A stretch of 64,000 nt of DNA from Struthidea cinerea (GCA_013397865.1 VZTI01004088.1:4888781-4952780), one strand, 5' to 3'. Shown: positions 1 through 13,351, counted from the first letter of the stretch. Notes: a model not told the origin generated them from the letters alone. A program made the numbers and translations.

Positions 1-2835
1 AGTTCTTCATGTCAGTACAGGAAAAAGATAGGCAAGTTGGAGCTCACCTTTATGGTTTCAGAAAGGCTAAGAAAGACTGTTAAAATCCCATAGTAGATTT
101 GGGATAAATGTGAATCTGAACTGGGCTGCAATTGCTAAAACTAGTTTCTACTTGGAGCTTTACTGCAGACAACTCTGGTCTTTTCTGTTTTCTCCCAGAC
201 AAGAAATGCTCTCAAAATGATCCTGCTGACTGAGATTTCAGTACCTTCTGATTTTAGCTGCAACAATGCTATTTTAAAGTAGAGGGTTAACATCACTGAA
301 AACTAGTGAGAGAAAGAGGCTAGAGAAGGTGAGAGGAGGTGAGAGAAAAAGGCTGGAGAAAAATTATAATCATGAAAAAAATGTCAGACACCAAAACTTT
401 TTCAAGTCTCATCATTTTCACTTGCTTAAAAAAGTTACATGTGAAAAGATCCAAACCTTTTAAAATAGAGTGATTTAGTAAGTCTCTTATTGTCTACATG
501 CATACACACACATTTATCCTCTCCACTTATATAGAGTACTTGTGTATTTGTGCCGGTGTGTATCAATAAGACTCCACACATATGCAGCATTATTTGCTGC
601 CTTCTCATTTGGGAAAGGAAGACTGAGAAGAATTTTCTGTCTTCTACTTTTCCTCTTGAAAATATTTTCTTGTGTCTGTCTCAGATTCACACACAAATAT
701 TCACTAAGGCAATTTCCAGTCAACACAAGATGTGAACAGTTCCACGACTTGTTGCATTCTATATTTCATTATCTTCAGCAAAATGTGCATCTCCTCTTTG
801 GTATTACAGAAACACATCAGGGTTTTCATGTGACACAGTTAAAATTCACAGTGTGTTCTCAGAAAGTGTACCAGGCAAACATTTTAGGGTCTGGTGGTAT
901 CCTATGGAGAAAGACCTGCAGAAATCACCAGGATAGAATGATGAATGGATTCTGGATTCTATTGCAGTTGAAAAGTATCAGAAAGCTATCTAATACATCT
1001 TCTACTGTTTAGTGAACAGGACTCGCATTAGGTAATGGCAGCAGAAAACATTAAAGACAATTGTATATGATGTAGTATTCGGTCAGATTCATTCACAGTG
1101 TATAGTCATTTCCAAATGGCATTTTGCTGTTCTTTGTTCTGCAGCAGTGTCTAATATTTCTAAACATTTTTAGGCTCTGTGACACCTTAATGGTATACAA
1201 TAACAGTATGCCTCCCTCTTAGAAAAATGGATACTCTCATTTTTCTAAACATTGTGCCTTTACCTTTAACCATTTCCATTTAAATGCAAATTTCAATCAT
1301 GTCCACCTCTCTGTATTCCAACAGAAACCTGGGGAAAAGACTATACCTTAAATCCTCATTTCTCCATAAAGGGAGCTGTTTCCTTCAGGTGTGTCACTCC
1401 ATGTTATCTATCTTCCTTCTCATTTTACACATAATCATTGTGGCAAGTTTAACTCGCAGAATTCACAAATAAAAAAAACAGTTTTCTTTTTTTTGTTGAA
1501 AACTCTGCTGGTTTTATGTGCTAAAAGAAAATGGGCATTTTTAGTTATATTTATTTCCTGTTAAATTTGTCTGACATAACTGTAATGGAAATTTCCCCTT
1601 CACAAGCCTTTGAATTATTCCCGGCATTTGCAACTGTTTATACACTCAAAAGTTTATAATTTCCTAAACAACTGCAGACAAATTAAGTTAATTTGTATCA
1701 TAGGCTTGGATTAATCTTGCAATTATTGTTCTAGTTTAAAGTAAATAATTGAATTTCAGGGTTAAGGATAAAATGTGATGCTATGAAACATATGTGATAC
1801 TGGTGTCAGTTTCCTGAATGTCTGTTCTTCGTATGCAGCTTAGCAACACATTTGAGCAATTCATTAAGGTGTCTCTGCTTAGTGAGTCTTCAGAGAGAAA
1901 GTTACATTTGAATCTGGTGTGTAAAAAACACTCAGAAAACAGCCAACCGAAACAAAACATCTCCCTCCCCTCTCGCCCCTCACCAAAAAACCAAATCCCA
2001 CACCCTTTATCTCTTGTTAGTCCCTCTTGATTTACTTTTGACAAGAGAGGGCACTGTGATAACATTCTAAAGAGTGGACATATTTGTATATTCTTGCCTC
2101 TGTGACAGAAAGGAAGCCAGGGATTAACCCCTGAAGCAATTACATTACAATATAGCAACTACTTCAACACAAAGCAGTGTTAGGGGGTGGGGGGAAGAGA
2201 AAATTTAACTAATTAGTGCAATTCACGATGTTATTTATGGGAATTACTTAGTTGGAAGAAATATTGTTGAGTGGGCTCATAGAAAAAAAGAACGTCTGAT
2301 TTGGAGTGTATTTATTAATTCTCACTTAGAGTTATATTTTACTGGCTGAGAAATTTAGCTGAAGATACTTACTGGCTTCAGCCCTTCAAGAGAATTAAAC
2401 ACACTGGAAATACTGTGCAGGTACATTTTTTCAGCAATATTTCTAAAACCTATATTAAATGCAGTTGTGTGGATTTCTAACTCTCCATCATAATTCTGGT
2501 ATTGGGGGTTCTAAGACCATTTATTGTGGGTCAGAAATCTCTTGTGCCTGTCATTTTAAAATTAACCGTTAAATGTTCTAGCCATGATATACAAATTGCC
2601 TTGCAAATAGCGTGCTTTCTTTATTAATTGGGATGAAACTGATTTTGAGCACCATTTTAAATGTAGATGATAAGTTAGGGGCAGTTCAGTTCTGAGGTAG
2701 CCAGGGTTCAAGGAAGGAGGCAACTTAAGACTTTAAGAACCTGCACTTTGAAAATCATATTATTTTTAAGTGTCACAGGCTGGGTACCTGGAACTGCTAG
2801 TTATTTTCAGAAAATCTTGCCTATGTGTATATTAT
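1..2835. other. Non-genic AT-rich stretch
   Basis: No gene, RNA gene or recognisable repeat seen on either strand. The longest frame, plus strand 542-1012 (156 codons), has no recognisable domain and no splice context, so it is treated as chance. An A/C-rich patch lies at about 1925-2010. Ancient repeats too decayed to see by eye could be present. Confidence 0.6.
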
Positions 2836-3374
2836 TGTTGTGGTTTTAGGAATAGCATTCCTCAAATTTAGTGCCCCCGCCCCCAAGACTCTCTTAAACC
2901 AGACACCACTCACTTCCCCTGACCACCCCCCCGCCTTCCCCTTCCTACTGTGGGGATGGACTTGAGAATTGAAGGCATAAAAAGATGAAAATTACAGGTT
3001 GAATTAAGAACAGTTTAGTGGAAACAGCAATGAGATAAGAAAACAAACACTAACAGCAACTATATTAATAACAAAAGTGCACAAAAAGAGAGAATGATTC
3101 ATATACAAAAATGTTCATCTCAAAGCCTGACCTGACTGCAGCCACATTTTCCCCACAGGAACAGGAACACCTTTCTTCACAGAAGCCAGAAAAAAGAATC
3201 TCTTTCTCCCAATCCCTGGCAATGACCTAAGATGGTATCGAATAACATTTGGGTCTTGGCCATGCCCACTCAGCACAGCACATGGCAGACCAGAAATCCC
3301 GAGCTCAAGAGACCCGATGGGCTCAGCCTGGCTACTGTAAAAAAATTAATTTTGTTCTGGTGGGAACTAGAACA
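2836..3374 (-). mobile_element. Solo LTR, avian ERV-L-like endogenous retrovirus
   Basis: Read on the minus strand, this 539-bp block follows the layout I remember for avian ERV-L LTRs. It starts with a TGTTCTAG-type end. A GACCCAAA…ATTC…ATACCAT segment comes next, then an AT-rich middle, then CTAAACTGTTCTTAATTCAACC. A G-rich stretch and a CCACAACA end close it. Seen on the plus strand the ends are TGTTGTGG and CTAGAACA, which gives the TG…CA boundaries of an LTR. The flanks are ATTAT at 2831-2835 and CTTAT at 3375-3379, 4 of 5 identical, as expected for a decayed 5-bp target duplication. No gag, pol or env sequence lies on either side, so this is most likely a solo LTR left by recombination between two LTRs. 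The family call and exact ends are inference; divergence suggests it is old. Confidence 0.72.
2916..2941 (-). other. G-quadruplex motif in the LTR
   Basis: The plus strand carries C runs at 2916-2919, 2926-2932 and 2938-2941. On the minus strand the seven-G run can be split into two triplets with a one-base loop. That gives four G runs with loops of 5, 1 and 6, which fits the standard G3+N1-7 pattern. Two more runs (2874-2878 and 2880-2884) lie nearby. The segment corresponds to the G-rich stretch near the 3' end of the LTR. Confidence 0.6.
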
Positions 3375-3687
3375 CTTATGAATGTAAAACTGTATTGGTG
3401 GTAGGGGCAGGACATGTTTATCCTGTCTTGCTGCCGTACGCCAAGTGCATTCTTGGTGAGATATTGTTGATAAGAATAAAGTCATCTGAAGGAAAGAAAA
3501 AATTAGAGGATGTTAGTAACATTTTAAATTTTAATGAATATCTTGTGGACCCTTAATTTCCTTTTTTTCCAAACTGCAACAACTACTGCAAGCATTCAGA
3601 CAAATAAGTGTTTTCATAAAATTGCAGTTTATGTGAAATATATATGCTTAATCCACAATATATGTTTGTATTTCTCTGTACTTTCAG

Positions 3688-3738
3688 ATATCAGAGAACA
3701 GATTCCTCTGATGAGAAGAGATAGATTAATTTGATTAT
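3688..3738 (+). other. Candidate cryptic exon (51 nt), non-coding
   Basis: A pyrimidine-rich acceptor ending CTTTCAG at 3681-3687 is followed 51 bases later by a GTAAGC donor at 3739. All three frames contain a stop, so it could only be a non-coding or poison-type exon. Such pairs arise by chance in long vertebrate sequence; confidence is low. Confidence 0.15.
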
Positions 3739-5344
3739 GTAAGCCTTTGGGCCTTTGACTTTAGCTGTTCGGGGTTGATATCAATGGCTTGCAAGAGATG
3801 TGTGGGAATGATTGTGCTGTTTTAAATTTTACTCGTTGCTTGTAATACTTAGTTGGGGAAGAATCCCTGTGGTAGGTTGGCGAGTTATGTGACTACCTTG
3901 GTTTTCTTGTTTATATTTGTTCATATGAACTTCATGCCAGGAGTCTTGAAAAATATGGAAGAGGTCATTTCCTTTTCATAACTTAAAACTCTGATGTTCT
4001 TACCCTCAAATAATTTTTTTTCTCCAAAATGTGAATTCTCTTTCTCCTATAGAAAAGTTATGGGAAAATGAAAAAGAAATACTCTGAAAGTTTCAACTTT
4101 CTGACTTCAGTGGAATAAACAGGACTATTTTTTTCCTGCTTTATAATTATGCTTGTTTCTTTCTAATTCATGTGGGCTGGAGCAGACGACAACATGACAC
4201 TAAGTTATTAGAAGAGACTTCTACTTCCCGCAGAAGTGAGAAAACATCATTTGAGTCTACTTCTCCCTTCTATTTTGTTCTTCTGCTTTTGAGCTTGAAG
4301 GATATATTAGCTAATGGGTAGCTCCCTGCTCTCTGTCTTGATCCAGAAACAGACAGAGAAAATTAACAGACAGTGCTTGAAGATTAGCTATCATTAAGTC
4401 AAACTTTGACATATGTGGCTAATTGAAGGAATACCAGGTACAACAGGAGATGAAGAATAATGGGTAATACTTACTTAGAATAGACTTGTTTAGCCTTAAA
4501 TCCAATAAAAGCGTGATAGTGCTTAGATAAACTTAAGGGAGTTAAGATCTTACAGACTCTTCACACACCGATTACTGTTAAAAACTCTCTATCCCAGATG
4601 GTAATTCTTTGACAAATGTTATTTTTTTAAAGTGACAACTGATAGACCTTGTTGTTAACAAAATTATAATCCTTTTCTTCAGTATGATGCAAAAACTTGT
4701 TTCTTGGATACTTTTTGTTTATTTTTGCATTTTGGCTTCCCTTGACTTACTTGAAAGGTAGACAACTGCAGATTTGGACCTGAGTGTTTCAATAGTTTGT
4801 GTTTCCACATGGGCCACTGTAAAAACAGGATGGAGTCATGGAGAGCTGAATTATTGCAAAGCTGAAGCAGAAGAGGAAAGACTTTATAGATCCAGACTCT
4901 GCTTATGTCTCATCTGTGCTTTCATCTCTCCAACAGTCATTGCACAGGTGTGCATGACAGATGAACCTATATTGCCAAAGTGGAAAGCACACGCATTAGC
5001 TTCTGGGACCTTGTCAGGATTACACAAAAACAAAGGGGCTTATGGATCACTGTAAAATCCAAAGGTGTGCCATACAACCTGGAATTTGGTCTGATACTTG
5101 CTCTTTGTACAACTTTCAGGAAGGGGTATTTAAGTGAATAAAACATGATTAAAAGATTCTTATCAAGAACCATCAGAAGCTTCAGAAAACATTCTGGCAC
5201 CTAATTTGAAATACAGTGCAGAAAAGTCATCAGGATATATTGATGGCTTTTATGAAATAAGCCCATTTTTTTCAGGCAAATATGTAGGGATTCATTCTCT
5301 TTTTCTGCCTACCCCTATGGCATGATAATGATGCATGGAGCAGT

Positions 5345-5390
5345 TTGTGTGTGTGTATGTAGGTGTGAGTGTGGGGGGTGAGGGTATTTA
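5345..5390. repeat. Degenerate GT-rich simple repeat
   Basis: A short TGTGTGTGTGT run grades into TGTATGTAGGTGTGAGTG and a GGGGGG run. It has too few units to be a typical long microsatellite. Confidence 0.6.
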
Positions 5391-5446
5391 AGCAAGCAGC
5401 CTCTCTATTAGGTATTTATATTGAGAGCATGCATATAGTTCTAGCA

Positions 5447-5508
5447 CAAAAAAAAAAAAGGAAAAAGAAAAAACCCCACCAAACTAAACAAAAAACCCCA
5501 ACAAAAAC
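5447..5508. repeat. A/C-rich low-complexity tract
   Basis: A run of 13 A is followed by A-rich sequence broken by CCCC and CC blocks, with almost no G or T after about 5470. It is compositionally the complement of the G/T tract at 41240-41412. Possible origin is a degraded poly(A) tail; no retroposed body is recognisable next to it. Confidence 0.6.
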
Positions 5509-8500
5509 CTTTGCAAGCCCTAGGCTTATATTCATCTGTGGCATGTGGTTGACTGGCAGGCTGAATTTTGTCATGAATAATGTTTAAAAGGCACTGGCTT
5601 TCTTCCATGAGCAACACATAACTTTTCTGATCCACAACTAAGGAGGCAAGTACGTAAACTACACACTTAGAACCTGATCATCTTTGTATAGTTATTTTCC
5701 TACTTCCTATTTTCAATTGTCTTTGCCTAAAAATGGATCAGAGTTAGCAGTTACCTATGAAGGTGCTGTAATGTTGGTGAGTTTTGGTTTACTGATTGCT
5801 GTAGTGGGTAGAAGGCAAGCCATGGGTGAAAGGTGAGCAGCCAGGTCAGCAGCTACCCAAACTGACATAGACAATGAGGCTCCGTGAGTTTTTTCCGGTG
5901 GAGATACTGCACCACACAGTTGCATTGTAAAATATGTCACACACAAGAGGCTATCACAGCTTCTTATGATGTCTCGTACATCATAGAACAGAATTTGACT
6001 TTTCAAAATTAACCTGTTTAAAGATCATAAATTGTGCCAACCATTCATCTGCATGGGGGAATCACATCTGAAAATTAAATCCTGAAGTGTGATCCATCTG
6101 TTTTTGCTGTCAGGCTCAGCCCCAGGAACTCCTAAGCAGTTGTTGTTGTTGCTGCTTTTTAATAGAGTAGGACAGTAATGCACAGTCCTCCAGATGTGTC
6201 CTGATCTTGTCTTGAGATTCACACACTTGACCTCAGGTTGACATTGAAAACCCCTCTGAGGCCCAACAGAATTACAGTGCTCTTCATAAAGGGGAGAAAA
6301 AACTTCCAAAGCTGAAGCGCTGGAAAATGTTCAGTAACCAGTGGATGGCTCTGATATAAACTTTAGTAACCTAGTGAGAGTGGAGAGAAAAAGGAGCGAG
6401 TTTTTCTGACTTCTTCTGTAGCACAGTACTTGTTCTTGCCTCCTGAAGTCTAGTTATTGAATGCTTAATCATGTGACAAGGAGGCCTGTGTTGCAGCATA
6501 TCAGAAATATAAAGACAGATCATTTTCTTTCCCCAAAAGTTTGGTAATTATTAACTCAATAAAAAGCAGACCTTTTTTATTTTTGCCATCATCTATGGGT
6601 AGGAGTGAGCAGCAGATAATTCACTGTCAGAGCATTTCTAATTTTAACTAGTGTGGGTATTTCTCAGATAAGCGAAGAAAGGTAGTGAAACTGTGCATTG
6701 ATACAACTCAGACAATGAGCCTCTGGACCTACTGTAGGTGCTGATAATACAGACCCAATGCCGTTCAGTGTCTAAGTCATTTCCAACAACCATATTTAAT
6801 GAGATTTGAGTCTGCACTGCCCTGAGCAGAACATTAATATAACACGAGGCACTGAACCACTTTAACGTCCCGTTCACTTCATACAAAGCAATGCGAGGGT
6901 GACTCCAAATGACAAGTTGGCACTATGATTCCTCTTCTGTTCCTTAGAAATACCAGGTGCTGTGCTGAGAAGCAGACAGCTTAACCTTTTGGAAACCTGC
7001 AGCTTGTTTTCTTACTGGCTGCAGTGGACCTCTAGGGATAGTTTTGTAAACCACCCAAATAAACCTCATTTTTATTGGAAGTGTGCACAGAACAAATAGA
7101 AGGGGAAATACTTTGCACTGGAATATTTCTGATAACTGCAACTTTAAGAAGAAAGTTGACATGAAAGACTGCCTTCATCATTAAAGAACTGCATGGTACA
7201 AGCTGCCCTGCCTTAATCACAGCTGTCATGAGAAAAGGAAATAGATTTTTAGGGTCCAGATAGGATTTCTCCTTGGAAATGTCAGGAGTGATTGATGTAA
7301 GATACAAGTAAAAAGCTACTCACTAAACGTGTGTTGTCTACACTTTGAATCCTGCCTCCCCCCACCCGATATGGTGTTGTCATGATTTTAACAAGTCACA
7401 GGAAGAGTTAAGCTGTGCTTTCTGAATAAATTAGTACAGTCACAAAATGACACTTCCCTGACCTTTGCAAAAGGTGGAGAGTATAACGGTAAGACATACA
7501 GGGCTGTTAAACAATGTCGTTTTTTTTTTTTTAACCACTCTGACAAAAGGTGCAAGCTCTTTAAAACAGTTTCCTAATGCACTTCAGCAAGAGAGCTAAC
7601 TGACTGTCATAAGATGACATGCGTAACACAGAGATCCTGCTACACATTTTGATGCAAAGGAACACCCTGTTAGTTGAAAATCCTTGCTAACTGGATTCAG
7701 ATGTTAGAGATGAAGTACATGGAGAACAGTACATTTGGTAAAGCTTAAAGAAGCTTTAAAAAAAAAAAGAACATAAATCTTTAGCTGTGGCCTTTTATCA
7801 GCTCTTAATTTGTCATGGTATTTTAATTACTGACAGTGTAAAAATTTTAATCCATATGTTAGGGAAGATGATGCTTATTTCTTGTTCCTTTTCTTGAAAA
7901 ATAGTTTTTAAAAGTTATCAGGCCTGCATGCACATGGAAGTTTTAAAAGCTTGCAATGGGCCGTATCAAAGTTCTCTTAGCTCCATGTTGTGCACATACT
8001 CAGAAAGTTTTATCCATGTTGACTTTGGAAGTTATAAATTCGAACCTTAAAAGTGACAAATTTCTTTGGATGACTCTAGTTTGATGGGACCTGATTTTCA
8101 GAGGGCTTCTGCTCAGCTTTGCTGTAAGTTGCATTTTAATTGTTTCAAGAAGGGTATTCAAATAGATAAATATATGATTTGGGGTGTTTGAAAATAAAGA
8201 GCAAACCTGATCTCTTATGTGGTGAGACACTGTTTTTGCTAATTTTTCTTTTTTTTCTTTTTTTTTTATTTTTGTGAGGTTGTTGCCCTTTTAATCACCT
8301 TATTTTCAGGACTTACATGTGTGACTGCTGACACATACACAAAATATGATCAAATTGGTACATGAAGCTAAGGGAAGCAAAAAGGTATTCTCAGTACTGC
8401 ATGACTGCAGTTAAGTCATTTTGAAATCAATAATCCTCTCGCAATTCACTGTGCCACTTGACTGGACATACAGATGCAGATGCCCTTGTAAATGAATTTA

Positions 8501-9399
8501 CATCGCACTGTGCTTGTAGCCATATAATCTTTCTTCCCTTCTCAAGTCTGTCCCATTTTTCCTTGCTTCCGTTATGCATATGAAACTCAAATTAAGATTG
8601 CATGTAAAGTTGACTAGCTATTCCAGGTTATTTATTGGAAATGAAACTATATAAGCATACAATATATGGTTTGTTTAAAATTGATTTACCTAACTCTTTC
8701 CATAGTCCATGGCAAATACAATTGTTATACAGCAGAGAATTGTATTGTGGAGGAAAAGAAACAGAAGAAAAAGAAAGTATCAATAGATAATTTGCAGCTA
8801 GTTTATGATGGACTTCAATTTGGTAATAAAGAGGATAATTCATCAAATAGAAAAATCAGACACAACACTAAATTTAAAATTCTTATTAGCGACAATAAGT
8901 AAAGATTTTAGCATGAAAACTATGTGTATTTCAAATGCTATCTCAACATTGCTTGGACACAACCTTAGACCGAAGTCCAGGAGATGGGTCCTCTCTAGGA
9001 ATGCAAGGTTCTTGTTAGCACCTTTCATTGGTCCAGCCATGCCTTCTCCTCCCCCTGCACTGTCTGCCTGTCTCTATCCACCTGCCCAGGTGTTGCCATC
9101 AAGACACTCTGAATTAGCCAGAAAGAAATTTGTAGTGTCTGAGATTCAGCTGTGTCAGAGTCACAGGCTGCAAGGGAAGATGGCATTCAGAGAGCCTGAG
9201 GTTCATCTGTGCTACAGAAACTCAGCCCTATGAACTGTGCAGTGGAAGTGTGAATCATGAGCTACAAAGAATGGCATGGCTTAGCAAGCTTCCTAAACTG
9301 ATTTCTAAGGCTGTGATATCACCAACCATCATCACTGGTGTGTATTGTAACATCATGAAGGAATCCAGGCTCTGACAAACCAGACATGATATTTGATGG

Positions 9400-9482
9400 T
9401 GACATGTCTGCCCACGGTGGGACTAGATGATCTTTAAGGTCCCTTCCAAACCAAGCCGCTCTATCCATCTATGATTCTTTCT
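9400..9482 (+). mobile_element. CR1 LINE, 3' tail fragment
   Basis: Contains CTGCCCACGG, then GGGACTAGATGATCTTTAAG, then GTCCCTTCCAAACCAAG and a CTATGATTCT tail. This is the order of a CR1 3' end on the plus strand. The copy lacks part of the guanine-rich block usually found before GGGACTAGATG. CR1 copies are normally cut short at the 5' end, and this one is very short. It has no coding content. Confidence 0.88.
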
Positions 9483-9811
9483 ATCATCTGGCCTGGTCCA
9501 GAAGTCTCTAGGGTTTTGGCTATCATAAGCTGCAGGTCTGTAAGTTCTTCCCCTTCACAAGGAATGACAGCCAAAGCAGGACTGTAGCATGGTAGGTTCT
9601 TGCGTTGAAGTCTGAGAACTTGCCTTTTGCTGACAGCCTTTAGGAACTGGAACACAAGGGAAATTATGTCTTTCAACCATCAGTGCAGGCTGCTTTAGAG
9701 GAGAAAATGGAACAGGGCAGCTGAGGAATAATCAGTCACAATGAAATGCCTTCCTTAGTCTCAATAGAGATTGGTTTCAATTCTGAATCATGCCTCGCTT
9801 TTCACCTATTT

Positions 9812-9860
9812 CTTTTATGTATATGTATATGCATATGTATCTATGCATGTATGTATTTAA
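9812..9860. repeat. Degenerate TATG/TATA simple repeat
   Basis: Alternating TATGTATATGTATATGCATATG-like units grade into GCATGTATGTAT. It is imperfect and probably an old microsatellite. Confidence 0.6.
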
Positions 9861-10857
9861 AACACATATGGACACACACATGCAATAGTATTTCTCAGTG
9901 TATTTTTCCACTCCAAAAATGCCCAGCTTTTTTTTGAATTCTGTTCAAAATAACCAGAATCACTGGGCCACAGTGACCTTGTGGTAATCACCTCTCCAGG
10001 CTATGAGTATGTTGTGTTCACAGCCTATCATTTTTGCTGAACATTCTCTATGTTCTTTCTCATTGTTAGGAATTATATCCTTACCTTAAGACTGGGACAA
10101 TATCCACATGATACTCATGGAAATCAAACTGTAGAGAAGACAGATAACCGGCATAGATGGAAAGAGGAGTAGGTAGGAAAAATGGCTATGGTTCATCACA
10201 TCTAACTTATTAAATAGGCTTCTCTTGGGCCCATCTCTGCTAAAAGTGCAGAAGTTTTGGGTTTCTATATTTACTTTAGGTAGCACAATATAACTGCTTT
10301 TCTTCAAGGAGGTGGAAAAAGCAGGCTACAGAAGGCCTGTGCAACATACTGTACACTTGCCTGTGTGAATGTGGACATTCCAGCCAAAGATACATTTATT
10401 TTATTGTTAGATGCTATTTTCCATTTTCTGTAGAAACAATAATTCCTTATTACTCTAAGTTGGCATGACATAGTGTGAAAAATCAGATGCTGCTTTATGC
10501 AGACTGAGAAAGTCACACACATTTTCACTCTGTCTACAGTCTTTCATAACAGCTTCAGTTTGGAGAGGGATCTACCTGCATCTTGCTTTCCATTGCATTA
10601 AAAAAAATGCCTCTTTCTTTATTTATTTGATGAAAGACAAAGGAAATGAGATCTATGGCCTATGTTGGTAAGTCATAGGGTTTTGTCAATCTCCAGAGAT
10701 TTACCTGTTCACCTCATAATTATCACTAAATCCCTCAGTGTTGAGTTGGGATATCTTCATGTTGCTTAGAAAAAAAATCCCTAGTCATTACCTCATATCC
10801 TATTATCCCAACCCAAATCCTGAAAAACTCTTTTTTCCTGTCATACACTGATAAAAA

Positions 10858-10987
10858 TCAAGGCTAGTTGGATGGGGCTTTGAGCAAGCTGGTCTAGTGG
10901 GAGGTGCCCCTGCCCATGTAAGAGGGGTAGGAAATAGATCATCTTTAAGGCTACTTCCAGCCCAAAGCACTCAATGATTCTATGATA
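10858..10987 (+). mobile_element. CR1 LINE, 3' tail fragment
   Basis: Starts at GTTGGATGGGGCTTTGAGCA and runs through CTGGTCTAGTGGGAGGTG, CCCCTGCCCATG, GATCATCTTTAAGG and a final CAATGATTCTATGAT octamer tail. This is the classic CR1 3' untranslated end on the plus strand, about 130 bp and 5'-truncated. Confidence 0.93.
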
Positions 10988-11875
10988 CTGTCCCTGCTGT
11001 AAGTTGTTCTAATTAGCTGTTATGGCTAATCTAACATTTCTGCTATGTCTGGTTGCATGGGCATTGCTGAGTCTGGCATAGTACAAGAAATCCCACATTC
11101 CACAGAATATTTGAAAGAAACAACACAGAAGAACCAGAAATCCTCCACTCCAATAGTAAAAACCTGAAGCAGATCTAAGAAGAAAAAAATCAATTTCCTT
11201 CTTGTATTTCAACATTCTGGAATTTAGTTCTTCATCTCATCCTGTTGCCCAAAATTCTGCCAAATTTCTTTTTCTTGCGTGAATGTACACATTCATCTTT
11301 CTTCCTCTAGTTTTCTACCCCTCCATCTGCTTTTCTCTTTTTCTTTCCCTAATCAGAATTAAAAAGAGAGACCTCAAAAAATTTCTAGCCAAAAAAATTA
11401 AAATTCCTTTGTTTCAATGAAATTACTTTGCTCTGATGAAGCAATGTTTTCTGGATGAAAGTATTTTCTGTTATCATGTTCCTATAAATTACATTTAAAA
11501 AAAATATAATCATGAGAAACTCACAGTGAAGTAGAAAGTTCAAATGATATCATCATCATCAGTGTCCTCTTAGAGAAAACCTATCCTAGCTGTCACATAC
11601 CTGAAACTTTCAGCTTGTTTTTGTGCTGAAATAGTACAAAGCAATGAATATTTTATAACTTCAAATCTTTTTTACTGCTGATTTACTAAAGATGTACATG
11701 ACACTGCTTTATTTCACTCTTCAGAGGCTTTGCATCTATGTATCTATGTCTGTTGATGCATATGTGCCTGTACATAGGACAGAAATGAGATTTGCTTGAC
11801 TTTATGAACTACATGCCAGACCACATCTGAAGAACTGCTGAGCTTGCAAAGTGCTGTACCACACTACTCCTTCCA

Positions 11876-11896
11876 TTCTCTCTCACTCTCTCTCTC
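11876..11896. repeat. (CT)n simple repeat
   Basis: CT dinucleotides interrupted once by CA. Confidence 0.7.
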
Positions 11897-13319
11897 AGTG
11901 CTGATAGTTCTGGCCCTTCAACATTTTTAACCATTTCATGATTAAAAGTTCAGAGAACAAAAGGGATTTTCTTTATGTGTGAGTGGTGTATGCTCTGTGA
12001 CTGGAGTTTATTTACTGGACTCCAAAGCAGAACTATGTACCTTTCTCAACAGGGTAAGTTACATGATATGGTCAACATTTCAGAGAATTTCAGAGTCAGA
12101 CTCAGGTCTGCAAAAATTCTCAGCATTGGGAAATAGAGACATTTGGAAAATCTGATTACGCACAAAGCCAGAACAGAAGTTTTTGGATGCTTAGAGTGCT
12201 TGAAAAAACTTATCCTTTTAACATTGCTTAAATGAGTTCCTGCAAAATATGGCCTTAACTGAATGTGTTGAGAAATTTGAATTATGACCCTGCATACTCT
12301 TTTCCTACACCTCAGACACATTTCTGCTGTCATTAGTGTTGCTGTCAGTTAGTTAGCTTTAGGCTTTAGTTAGCATGATTAAAATTAGGATGTTCTTATT
12401 TTGGAAGTATTTTTCCTGATATCTCATATAAGTAGTAAGAGTCCTTTTTTTTCCCCAGATTTGCGCAGTTCTTGCCAGTTGGTCTTTGCACTGCTGGTCC
12501 AGGATAGCATCCTGATTTTCTGAGCGTATCATCTGGCAATGCTGGTTGATGTCTTTGCATGAATCTAAGGAAGGAATGTGCTTTTTAAAAGGAAGACTTT
12601 GACTCTGTCAGAAGTAGGCTGTGTGCTAAAGATTTGTTACTCCATAACAAAAGGCAGCCACTGATTTGCAGACACAGCTCACACTGATGTCAACGAAAGC
12701 TGCACATAGAGTTCAAGTGTGCAAAGGGGCCCTTTGCCTCTAATTCATCTCAGGGCTTGCCTTATTTCATTACACAGCTTTGAGCTGAATGAGATCGGGA
12801 TATATTTTTAAAGATGTTGGCTGCAGATCCATGCTGATGAGAGGTGAGAAAATCCTTGCAGTTCCATGGACAAGTCGAAAACCTGCCTGAACAAACTGCC
12901 AGTTCAACTGTTCTTAAAGCAGCCACAGACCAGGGAATTGCTGCACACAACTGAGTGTCAAATACTCTCCTGGTGTGTTTTGGCATAATTTCATTTGCTT
13001 CACTGGAGACATGATGATTTTCATCAGCTAAAGATCTGGTTTTAAAGTACACATACATATTTTGAAGCTCCATCCTCAAAGTTCAGAAGTTTGGGTTTTG
13101 TCTGGGTTTTTTCTGTTTTCTCTGGGATAGTTTCACTGAGCTGTTCCTATATTGTTTTATTTTTTCCTTGAAGAATCTAGACATGATGAAAACTGTAGGG
13201 CTGGCCAAAGAATGCTATGTTAAAGTGTAACTTCAGAAGAAAAGTAGCACAATTCTACACTGGCCAGTACAAACAAAGGGTTGTTTTTTTTTTAAATAGC
13301 CACTTTACGTACTAAAAAA

Positions 13320-13351
13320 AACATTGCCTTTTCTGAACATTGCCTTTTCTG
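13320..13351. repeat. Tandem duplication, 2 x 16 bp
   Basis: Two consecutive copies of AACATTGCCTTTTCTG (13320-13335 and 13336-13351) match perfectly. They lie directly after an A run, which suggests replication slippage. Confidence 0.85.

Larger units (their letters stand above)
3375..9399. other. Non-genic stretch between the LTR and the first CR1
   Basis: No coding gene recognised. Short frames such as plus 4774-5055 and plus 8805-9233 lack domain similarity. Contents seen are a possible cryptic exon (3688-3738), a GT-rich patch (5345-5390), an A/C tract (5447-5508) and small homopolymers near 7521 and 8250-8270. Confidence 0.6.

Noticed and set aside
542..1012. 156-codon open frame, the longest in the window
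   Set aside because: No recognisable domain, no splice or promoter context, cysteine/phenylalanine-rich composition typical of random AT-rich DNA.
8805..9233. 142-codon plus-strand frame
   Set aside because: No domain recognised; overlaps other frames of similar length in a slightly GC-richer stretch.
9311..9340. TGTGATATCACCA shared with 21684-21700
   Set aside because: A 13-base identity is expected many times by chance in a window of this size.
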